Assembly (NCBI GenBank): GCA_965371445.1
Contig: CBDUYN010000138.1
Span: forward strand, 1 to 27,712
Origin: DASWIG01 sp965371445
GTDB taxonomy: Bacteria; Acidobacteriota; Thermoanaerobaculia; Multivoradales; J023
Direction of reading: 5' to 3'
Length of the DNA stretch: 27,712 nt
Shown: piece by piece, positions 15,927-21,796 of the stretch
Numbering within the stretch: position 1 is the first letter of the stretch
Layout of the letters: every line of letters begins with the position of its first letter
The notes under the pieces: model-generated
What the model was told of the DNA's origin: nothing
What the model saw: the letters and a program-made list of their open reading frames with translations, nothing else
The model's database searches: none
Made by a program: the position numbers and the translations under genes

Positions 15927-16963
15927 GCGTACAAGATCGGCTGGAACGTCTTGCGGCACAGGCCCGCGAGGGGACCGTCCGGGGGCGGGAAGAGCGCCAA
16001 ACACGGCGCGGGGCACCGGCGGCCGGTGACGTCTTTCGCTTCGCCGAGACCGCGCACCTCGGGGTGCTGTGGGCGCTCGTCGCTGTGGTTTCCCCCCCTC
16101 GTTCCCCCCAGGGGGACGTTGACGCCAAGTCCCGACGATTCCTGGCGGTCGCCGCCGACTTGAGCCCTCTCGTCGCGAGCTCCGACGTGGCGGTGCCGCC
16201 AGGCGGGGAGGGCGGTGCGCTGAGCCTGCGTTGCGGCGTCGAGGTGTGGCTCGACGAGGCGGACGTCGGCGGCGCGTCGTGGACCGGCTCGCTCGACGGC
16301 GGTGTCCTCGCGGAGGTGCGCCGCAAGCGGGCGGAGATCGCGTCGGGCGAGGTGACGGGAGGGCTTTTCGCCCGCGAGACCGACGTCGACGCGGAGTACC
16401 GCGACTGGATGGAGGACGGACCCGAGAAGGCGCGGGCCTTGATGTCGCGCCGGCGTCCGGGGAAGGTCCTCGGCTTCCGGCTTCGTGGCGGGGACCGGTT
16501 CCTGGGCGTTCCGGCGAGCCTTGCGGCATCGGTGTTGCTGGTGGTGTCGTTGGGGCTCTTGGCGGGAATCGTCTGGCAGGGACGGGAGCTGGGACGACGG
16601 GAGGCTCCGGCGCAGGTGAACCTGCCGATCGCGCACTTCGCCGCCGGACAGGTCCGCGACGCGGCGGTGACGCTCGTGGTTCCACGCTCGGCGGCGTCCT
16701 TTCTGCTGCTCGTCGAGACCGACGCAGCCTATGCGGCCTACCGGCTGGAGGTCCGCGGCAAGGACGACGACGTGGTGGTGTGGGCGAGCGAGGAGCTTCG
16801 GCCGGTGAGGGAGCGGGCGAGCCGTCTGGAGCCGATCGTGTTGAGCGTCCTCTTGCCGCGGCGGCTCTTTGCCGGCGGGGAGTTCCGGGTGCGTCTGGAG
16901 GGGTTGCGGGGCGGACGGTCGGAGGAGCTTCGCGAGGTGCTCTTGCGTCTTCAGGTGGAGTAG
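15923..16963 (+). CDS. Single-pass membrane protein, anti-sigma-like
   Basis: This 346-residue protein of unknown family has a charged N-terminal half (about 1-190, with R/K-rich stretches and SRRRPGK just before the helix), one membrane helix at about 196-218 (VPASLAASVLLVVSLGLLAG), and a beta-rich C-terminal domain (about 230-346) predicted to face the periplasm. The GTG start has an ideal AGGAGGT 5 nt upstream and overlaps the stop of the sigma-like gene. Position and topology suggest an anti-sigma or sensor partner, although no zinc-finger or RskA motif is visible. The last 82 codons are duplicated at high identity 1131 bp downstream (17848-18091), on the other side of the higBA insertion. 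Confidence 0.7.
   Translation: MSVQDRLERLAAQAREGTVRGREERQTRRGAPAAGDVFRFAETAHLGVLWALVAVVSPPRSPQGDVDAKSRRFLAVAADLSPLVASSDVAVPPGGEGGALSLRCGVEVWLDEADVGGASWTGSLDGGVLAEVRRKRAEIASGEVTGGLFARETDVDAEYRDWMEDGPEKARALMSRRRPGKVLGFRLRGGDRFLGVPASLAASVLLVVSLGLLAGIVWQGRELGRREAPAQVNLPIAHFAAGQVRDAAVTLVVPRSAASFLLLVETDAAYAAYRLEVRGKDDDVVVWASEELRPVRERASRLEPIVLSVLLPRRLFAGGEFRVRLEGLRGGRSEELREVLLRLQVE
16717..16960 (+). repeat. Direct repeat copy A (3' end of anti-sigma-like gene)
   Basis: These 244 bp match 17848-18091 with only scattered substitutions, by eye above 90 percent identity, starting at GACCGACGCAGCC and ending at GTGGAG. Copy A is the intact end of the 346-residue protein. Confidence 0.85.
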
Positions 16964-16978
16964 CCGCCCGGGCGCGCT

Positions 16979-17161
16979 CTACAACGGTTCCAAGTCGGCC
17001 GCCTCGGAGACGGCCAGGGAGCGGGCCGGCTCGGAAGCGCGCCACGTCTGGCCGTGGGTGTGGGAGCGGAGGGTAATCCGGTCCTCGACGAAGCACGAGG
17101 CGAGGCCCGAGGCGTGCCGGGTCAGGCTACGACCGGTTTCGGCAGAGGGTGTGAGAAGCAT
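16979..17161 (-). other. Possible C-terminal gene remnant beside higA
   Basis: A minus-strand frame (up to 60 codons, overlapping the higA end by 40 bp) reads RHASGLASCFVEDRITLRSH, then THGQTWRASEPARSL. It has protein-like composition but no recognisable SD or family. It could be the tail of a gene brought in or cut by the higBA insertion, or chance. Confidence 0.2.
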
Positions 17162-17466
17162 GTCGGGATCTTCTCGAGCTCGTCACGCAATGCCTGCTCC
17201 GCGTGCCACAGGTCGTAGCTTTGCTGCATGCGCAGCCAGAGCCCGGGGCCGTTGCCGCAGAACTTGCCGAGCCGGACAGCCATGGCCGGGGTGATCGCGT
17301 GCTCGCCGTTCATGATCCGGTGCAGGGTCTGGCGGCTGACCCGGAGCTGACGTGCTGTCTCGCTGACCGTGAGACCAAGCTCCGGCAGCACGTCCTCCCG
17401 CAGCAGTGCCCCTGGGTGGGTCGGCGGTCGATTCGGACGCTTTGTGAGCAGGATTTCTCTGGTCAT
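17122..17466 (-). CDS. higA: HigA-type antitoxin
   Basis: This 114-residue protein has the HigA layout: N-terminal PTHPGALLREDVLPELGLT, then an XRE/Cro helix-turn-helix (VSETARQLRVSRQTLHRIMN, about residues 36-55), then AITPAMAVRLGKFCGNGPGL and WLRMQQSYDLW. HigA neutralises HigB and represses the operon. The ATG at 17466 is chosen because AGGAGA lies 8 nt upstream and it opens on the conserved region. It follows higB by 22 bp on the same strand, the usual higBA order (toxin first). The module is antisense to the surrounding operon and sits exactly between two copies of the same 244-bp sequence. Confidence 0.93.
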   Translation of the reverse strand: MTREILLTKRPNRPPTHPGALLREDVLPELGLTVSETARQLRVSRQTLHRIMNGEHAITPAMAVRLGKFCGNGPGLWLRMQQSYDLWHAEQALRDELEKIPTCFSHPLPKPVVA

Positions 17467-17488
17467 CCGCGGTCTCCTGGAAGTGCTT

Positions 17489-17764
17489 TCAGTGATACTG
17501 CTCCAAATCGACGCGATACGCGTCGCCGTTTTCCCACTCAAACGTGACGCACCACGGGCCGTTCACGTGCAGGCTGTAGCGCTTCGGTTTACCGTGGAGG
17601 CCGTGGAAGTCGAATCCCGGTACGTTCAAGTCGGCAAGCACGACAGCCTGATCCAGAGCATCCAGCCGGATCAAGCAACGGGTCTGGAGCTCCGGCTGGA
17701 CCTTTGAGCTCCGGCCGGTCACGAAAAGCGTCTTCAGCCCCTTGTGCCGGAAGCTCTGGATCAT
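17489..17764 (-). CDS. higB: HigB-type toxin (RelE superfamily)
   Basis: This 91-residue protein is of the plasmid-maintenance killer (HigB) family: MIQSFRHKGLKTLF, RCLIRLDALDQA, DLNVPGFDFHGLHG, VTFEWENGDAYRVDLEQYH. HigB proteins cut mRNA on the ribosome. Length is normal and no key region looks broken. The ATG lies about 9 nt after the inverted repeat that overlaps the probable -10 box, so its leader is very short. Together with higA it forms an intact stabilisation module, probably acquired recently given its orientation and disruption of the host operon. Confidence 0.92.
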   Translation of the reverse strand: MIQSFRHKGLKTLFVTGRSSKVQPELQTRCLIRLDALDQAVVLADLNVPGFDFHGLHGKPKRYSLHVNGPWCVTFEWENGDAYRVDLEQYH

Positions 17765-17772
17765 GCGGGTAG

Positions 17773-17791
17773 TGTAACACTATACGTTACA
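17773..17791 (-). promoter_or_regulatory. higBA promoter/operator
   Basis: An inverted repeat TGTAAC-N7-GTTACA lies 9 nt upstream of the higB ATG. On the minus strand it encloses TATAGT, a good -10 hexamer. HigA binding here would block RNA polymerase, the standard autoregulation of this family. Confidence 0.6.
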
Positions 17792-17815
17792 GATGTCCAC
17801 GGACCGTGCCTACGT

Positions 17816-18100
17816 CTCGGCGCCGTCCGCCGGGCGGTGGAGGCCGGGACCGACGCAGCCTATGCGGCCTACCGGCTGGAGGTTCGCGGCAAGGACGACG
17901 ACGTCGTGGTGTGGGCGAGCGAGGAGCTGCGGCCGTTGCGAGAGCGGACGAGCCGTCTGGAGCCGATCGTGTTGAGCGTCCTCTTGCCGCGGCGGCTCTT
18001 TGCCGGAGGGGAGTACCGGGTGCGTCTGTCGGGGTTGCGGGGCGGCGAGTCCGAGGAGCTTCGCGAGGCGGTCTTGCGTCTTCGGGTGGAGGAACCATGA
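17816..18100 (+). pseudogene. Chimeric remnant: sigma-like fused to anti-sigma-like
   Basis: The frame reads LGAVRRAVEAG, matching residues 132-139 of the sigma-like protein and about 28 bp of its DNA with two mismatches. It continues directly into TDAAYAAYRLEVRGKDDD, the last 82 codons of the membrane anti-sigma-like protein (from residue 266), ending VLRLRVEEP. There is no start codon with an SD. The simplest reading is a second paralogous copy of the two-gene operon that lost everything between the middle of gene 1 and the end of gene 2. Bases 17848-18091 are copy B of the 244-bp direct repeat. The TGA stop overlaps an ATG (ATGA), suggesting that a third gene once followed by coupling. Confidence 0.7.
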
Positions 18101-18107
18101 AGATCCG

Positions 18108-18257
18108 ATGGCGGACGTCCCGCCCGCCTCCCGGCAGCCCCAAAGGCGCTTCAAGAGCCTCGTGGAGGACCAGAAAGAGCCGACCGCGACCGATCTCGCG
18201 GCCGAAGAGCCCGCGAAAAAAGCGCCCCAGCCGCCCGCGGACGATTGTTGTCACTGA
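18108..18257 (+). other. Short ORF, likely truncated third gene
   Basis: This 49-codon frame reads MADVPPASRQPQRRFKSLVE, then DQKEPTATDLAAEEPAKKAP, and stops inside the first unit of the palindromic array. Third-position GC is high as in real genes of this window, so it may be the N-terminus of a protein cut off by the array. GGAGGA lies upstream but 14 nt away, better placed for the ATG at 18097; that frame gives an Arg/Pro-rich product running into 14-residue repeats (IVVTDNNRSQHVRE) to 18471 and looks less natural. Confidence 0.35.
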
Positions 18258-18440
18258 CAACAATCGATCGCAGCACGTGCGGGAGATTGTTGTCACTGAC
18301 GACAATCGATCGCAGCACGTGCGGGCGACCTTTGTCACTGACGACAATCGATCGCAGCACGTGCGGGAGATTGTCGTCACTGACAGCGATCGATCGCAGC
18401 ACGTGCGGACGATTGTTGTCACTGACAACAATCGATCGCA
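18243..18440. repeat. Palindromic tandem array, 42-bp period, 4.7 units
   Basis: Units begin at 18243, 18285, 18327, 18369 and 18411, exactly 42 bp apart. Each starts with arms GATTGTTGTC and GACAACAATC around ACT (perfect in units 1 and 5, with 1-3 changes in 2-4), followed by CGATCG and GCACGTGC, two more palindromes. There are no variable spacers, so it is not CRISPR. A 42-bp step is four helical turns, which would place every site on the same DNA face, as in a regulator-binding array. It can also encode 14-residue repeats on both strands. Role unknown. Confidence 0.85.
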
Positions 18441-18895
18441 TGCCTTCAGGACGCGCTTGAGCGAGGTCTGAATCGAGGTTTGACCGACTTTGATGAGGTC
18501 TGCGCCAGGCACAACACCGTTGCCTTCACAGAGACTCCAGATCCGTTCAGACCTCTTGTAAGGCCGTGGCACGGACCTTCTCCGCGAGCGGGAAGGACTC
18601 TCCACCTCTTGGTTTCGGGCGGAAGTGCTGGGACCGCGGGCGTCCCGCCCGCCCCGCGGATCGAGTCCGCGTGGAGCAAGGCAGGCTTCCGGCCGGCCTT
18701 GCGACGACGCTCCGTGTCGTTTCGCTCGTCCGGACGTGCCTGAGTGGCCGCCGGAAGCCGATTCCATGAGGACTGGGGTTTCTGGCATCGATTTTGCTCT
18801 ATTGAAGGTAGAGCTGTACTACCGGCTCGAGTAGGGCAGGCTCCGCCTGCCTCCCGACGACGCTCCGCGTCGTCGTCTGAAGTGGACCAGAATCC
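18441..18895. other. Intergenic region with REP-like palindromes
   Basis: No convincing gene. It carries GCGGGC-GTCCC-GCCCGC near 18637, an imperfect composite element at about 18681-18725 (AGGCAGGCTTCC ... GACGACGCTCCGTGTCG) and a better copy at 18835-18874 (GGCAGG-CTCCG-CCTGCC then GACGACGC-TCC-GCGTCGTC). The sigma-54-type promoter at 18783 lies between the last two. TGGCACGGACCTTCT at 18567-18581 looks like a decayed version of the same promoter type. Confidence 0.5.
18783..18798 (+). promoter_or_regulatory. Sigma-54-type -24/-12 promoter for the CHAT-TPR gene
   Basis: TGGCATCGATTTTGCT has GG and GC separated by exactly 10 nt, TGGCA in the -24 element and TTGCT in the -12 element. It points to the CHAT gene, with a leader of about 140 nt that contains a REP-like hairpin. 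No sigma-54 activator gene is in the window. Confidence 0.6.
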
Positions 18896-18952
18896 ATGGA
18901 CGAGAACCGCCCCACCTACCCCATGCAGACTCCCGGAGCCACGGAACGGTGA
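18896..18952 (+). CDS. 18-residue leader ORF coupled to the CHAT gene
   Basis: The frame reads MDENRPTYPMQTPGATER and its TGA overlaps the GTG start of the CHAT gene (GTGA). No good SD precedes its ATG. The overlap suggests that translation of a small upstream ORF delivers ribosomes to the CHAT start, whose own SD is weak. It may be a true leader or the surviving tail of a truncated gene. Confidence 0.35.
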   Translation: MDENRPTYPMQTPGATER

Positions 18953-21369
18953 TCACCCCCACGGTCGACCTGGAAATCCACGTGACGACGCAGGTCGTCG
19001 AGGGCCGGACACGTCTGAGCTACGAGCTCCATTCCGCCAAGCTCGGCTACAGAGGTCGCCGAATCCCCGGCCCGGAGATCAAGACACAGCCGGAAGATTA
19101 TCAGGTGAGGCTCCTCGGCAAGATGGAAAGCCTGAACAAGCACATCGGGCCCGACGCCTCGCTGCTCGATTCCGCGGAGGTCGAGCAGGTTCTCGAGAGT
19201 CTGGGACGGGAGCTTTACAGGGAGCTTTTCTCGCCTGAGCTTTGCGAAGCCTATCGCGATTTTCGCGAAAATGTGAAGACGCTTCTGATCGTCTCCGACG
19301 AGCCCTGGATCCCATGGGAGTTGGTCAAACCCGAAGAGTCCCGCGAAGGCGAGGTCCTTTTCAACGACGAGTTCCTCTGCTGGCACTTCGAGCTGAGCCG
19401 ATGGTTCCTTGCCGGCGACGCGCCGCCAGCGGAGATCGGTGTGACTCGCGCCGTTTGCATCGAAGCGGGAAATCCGCGAAACGTCAAACCTCTGAAGCAT
19501 GCAAAGGCCGAGAGTCGGTTCGTCGTCAAATTGGCAAAGCGTAAGTCGGTGAAGCGCCACTCGCTTGCGGATGCCACTTTTGAGGACGCCAAGAGCGCTC
19601 TGGAGCGCGGCGGTAACGGATGGATTCATTTTGTAGGTCATGGGAAGCACCAACAGGACGATCCCTACGGCTCACAACTTCTCATGACCGATGGACGCTC
19701 GTTATGCCCGCGTGACGTCGATGCCGTCATGGAGTCACAGCTTCAGCAGGACCGCCCCTTGGTGTTCTTCAACAGTTGCCAGGTCGGCCAGCAGAGCTAC
19801 GCCTTGACGGGACTCGGTGGCTGGGCGTCGACCCTGGCCAAGGCACGCTGCGGCGCTTTCGTCGCGCCGCAGTGGTCCGTTGACGACAAGTCGGCGTTCG
19901 CGTTTGCGAAGACCTTCTACCGCGCCCTTGCGGACGGCGAGACGATCGCCAAAGCGACGCGGATGGCGCGGGCGAGGGTCCGGGACGACTTTCCCGGTCT
20001 TCCCACCTGGTTGGCCTACTCTCTCTATGGTCACCCTGACGCCAAGCTCTCCTTCGGCAAGGTTCCACCTCCAACCCCCTCCTCGTTCTTGAAGGTGATG
20101 GCCGTCGTGGCCCTGGCCCTGGCCGTCGTCCTCGGCGTGGTCTGGCTCCGGGCGGGCTTGGGGGAAGATCCGGCGGACTGCATCTTGAGCGCGGAGGCTC
20201 AGCTCAGCTCCGGCGATCCTGATAAGACTCTGGAAATCGTGAGACGATGCCGCAGGCTCACCGACTCTCCCCGAGACGAAGCACGCCTTGCCTTGATCTC
20301 GGCCGACGCATATCACGCCTTGGAGGACTCGGAAAGAGCGCTCGAATCAGCTCGCGACGCGGCGGTGAGAGCCGAGGAGGCGTTGGATTTCTTCACCGTA
20401 GGCCGGGCTCGTTTCATGGAAGCGCTGATCTTGATCGAGCTCAAAGAGCTCGACGGCGCGGCCGAGAAGCTCGAGCAGACAAAGCTCGTCTTCGAGCAGC
20501 TCGACGACCCCTCCCGGGTTGCCGACACGGTCTTCCACTTGGGGCTCATCGCCCACCAACAAGGTCGGCTGAGCGAAGCCTGGGATTTCTACGAGGAGGC
20601 CGCGGGGTTCTACCAGGAGTTGGGTGAAGATCACCACCTCGCCACCGCCCTGAACCGGCTGGGCGAGCTTCTTTCCCTCACCGGCTCTCCGGAGGAGGCC
20701 CGTCAGCTCACGGAAGCCGCGCTGGCGATCCACGCCGAGACTGGACCGGAAGAGGTGCCCTACGACCGGTTACGGCTGGGCGAAGCGCTCGCCGCTCTCG
20801 ACCGTGACGCCGAGGCCCGGTCGAACCTGGAGTCGGCTTGCGGGGGTCTCAAGGGACGGGGGGCGTCCTACGGTGAGGCCCTCTTGGCGCTGGCACGGCT
20901 CGAGCTCGGTCCGGAGAACTTCGGCGATGCCATTAGCCTGGCGAGCGAAGCTGCCAAGGAGCTCCTGGAGGTGAGAGAGACTGAGCTGGCGATCCTGGCG
21001 GAGACCGTCCAGGTCCGGGCTCTTCTGGCCTCCGGGTCGGATGGTTCGGAGGCTCGGGAGATCTACAACAGGATTCGGATGCACACCCCCTTCGACGGGC
21101 TGTCCCGCGCTCGACTGGAAGCTGAGCTGCTAGGGGTCCTCTGGGATGCCCAGGACGGGCAGTTGGAGGACACGGACTTCAAGCCGCTGCTCGACGCCGC
21201 CGAGTCGGCGGCGCAAGAAGGCTACCTGCAGGCCGTGGACGCAGCTCGGCGGGAGTTGGAGGGCCTGTCCAAGCCCGAAGTCGCGGCCCAGCTCGAGACG
21301 CTTCTCGAGACCGCACGCAGATCATGGACGCTGCGGCAGCGGCGAGTCTTGGCCCTTCAGCCCCTGTAG
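18949..21369 (+). CDS. CHAT protease-TM-TPR protein
   Basis: This 806-residue protein has an N-terminal CHAT caspase-like domain (about 60-370) with catalytic His231 in WIHFVGHGKH and Cys277 in VFFNSCQVG, followed by the family-typical GGWASTLAKARCGAFVAPQW and SLYGHPDAKL. A membrane helix lies at about 381-400 (VMAVVALALAVVLGVVWL). A TPR-like helical region of about 400 residues follows (YHALEDSERALESARDAAVR, HQQGRLSEAWDFYEEAAGFY). With no signal peptide the CHAT domain should be cytoplasmic and the TPR part periplasmic, the reverse of the CHAT protein ending at 9302. The GTG start overlaps an 18-codon leader, and a sigma-54-type promoter lies upstream. The substrate is unknown; an outside sensor gating an inside protease is the inferred logic. 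Confidence 0.88.
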   Translation: MITPTVDLEIHVTTQVVEGRTRLSYELHSAKLGYRGRRIPGPEIKTQPEDYQVRLLGKMESLNKHIGPDASLLDSAEVEQVLESLGRELYRELFSPELCEAYRDFRENVKTLLIVSDEPWIPWELVKPEESREGEVLFNDEFLCWHFELSRWFLAGDAPPAEIGVTRAVCIEAGNPRNVKPLKHAKAESRFVVKLAKRKSVKRHSLADATFEDAKSALERGGNGWIHFVGHGKHQQDDPYGSQLLMTDGRSLCPRDVDAVMESQLQQDRPLVFFNSCQVGQQSYALTGLGGWASTLAKARCGAFVAPQWSVDDKSAFAFAKTFYRALADGETIAKATRMARARVRDDFPGLPTWLAYSLYGHPDAKLSFGKVPPPTPSSFLKVMAVVALALAVVLGVVWLRAGLGEDPADCILSAEAQLSSGDPDKTLEIVRRCRRLTDSPRDEARLALISADAYHALEDSERALESARDAAVRAEEALDFFTVGRARFMEALILIELKELDGAAEKLEQTKLVFEQLDDPSRVADTVFHLGLIAHQQGRLSEAWDFYEEAAGFYQELGEDHHLATALNRLGELLSLTGSPEEARQLTEAALAIHAETGPEEVPYDRLRLGEALAALDRDAEARSNLESACGGLKGRGASYGEALLALARLELGPENFGDAISLASEAAKELLEVRETELAILAETVQVRALLASGSDGSEAREIYNRIRMHTPFDGLSRARLEAELLGVLWDAQDGQLEDTDFKPLLDAAESAAQEGYLQAVDAARRELEGLSKPEVAAQLETLLETARRSWTLRQRRVLALQPL

Positions 21370-21500
21370 ACCGCTTGGCCCTCCCGCGGCGGCGCTGCAA
21401 CGGCGATGGGGTGTCCCGCACGGTTTCTGCGCTTCTAGGGTGGAGGCAGCTCGCACGGGGCCGCACCGCGATGAGGCCCAGTGCGAGCCGCCAAGAGATG

Positions 21501-21536
21501 CCTAGCTTATATTTGACATGTCAAATATAAGCTAGG
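21501..21536. repeat. Perfect 36-bp palindrome without spacer
   Basis: The half-site CCTAGCTTATATTTGACA is followed immediately by its exact reverse complement TGTCAAATATAAGCTAGG. At about 33 percent GC it stands out from its GC-rich surroundings. It lies 131 bp after the CHAT gene and about 200 bp before the Kelch promoter. It could be an operator, a recombination site or a strong cruciform. Confidence 0.85.
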
Positions 21537-21647
21537 GGAGCATTACTCCGTGCGAAGAGCTGCACCCCGAATCGTTGCCACAGACTCGTCAGGCCACGAT
21601 CGCAACGTGACCGAGCACGGGCTCGTCGGGCTGGTGGACGGCCCGGA

Positions 21648-21688
21648 GGACGGTGTGGAGCGTCCGTCCGCGGACGGTGGAACGTCCA
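21648..21688. promoter_or_regulatory. Candidate activator-binding repeats before Kelch gene 1
   Basis: GGACGGTGTGGAGCGTCC (GGACG-N8-CGTCC) is followed by the palindrome CCGTCCGCGGACGG and a second GGACG-N6-CGTCC. The first site lies about 80 bp upstream of the -24 element, a normal distance for a sigma-54 activator. The same motif and distance occur before Kelch gene 2. Confidence 0.4.
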
Positions 21689-21735
21689 GGGCGGTTGGCT
21701 TAGGAGGTGGGAGAGCGATACGGGCGATCCGGGAG

Positions 21736-21751
21736 TGGCATGGGACTTGCA
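21736..21751 (+). promoter_or_regulatory. Sigma-54-type promoter of Kelch gene 1
   Basis: TGGCATGGGACTTGCA matches the -24 (TGGCA) and -12 (TTGCA) elements with the strict 10-nt gap between GG and GC. The GC is 47 nt before the ATG, giving a leader of about 35 nt that includes GGAGG. Confidence 0.75.
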
Positions 21752-21796
21752 AGTCTTAGCAGGGACAGTCGGACATTCAACCCGGAGGATACCGAC

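Larger units (their letters stand above)
21370..21796. other. Regulatory intergenic region, 427 bp
   Basis: No convincing gene. It contains the 36-bp palindrome at 21501-21536, GGACG/CGTCC inverted repeats at 21648-21688, the sigma-54-type promoter at 21736 and the Kelch-gene SD (GGAGG at 21784). From about 21640 onward it is homologous to the region before the second Kelch gene (26830-26987). Confidence 0.6.

Noticed and set aside
14844..17096. 750-codon minus-strand open frame opposite the sigma-like/anti-sigma-like genes
   Set aside because: It is Pro/Arg/Ser-rich, antisense to two well-supported genes, and a typical shadow in GC-rich DNA.
18243..18440. CRISPR-like array
   Set aside because: Units are conserved along their full 42 bp with no unique spacers, and no cas gene is present.
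17787..18788. Long minus-strand open frame through the repeat array
   Set aside because: It is antisense to the duplicated coding segment and REP region, has no SD or family features, and stays open because the 42-bp unit is a multiple of three.
20889..20905. TGGCACGGCTCGAGC as a sigma-54 site
   Set aside because: The -12 half lacks TT before GC and it lies inside the CHAT-TPR coding region with no gene start downstream.
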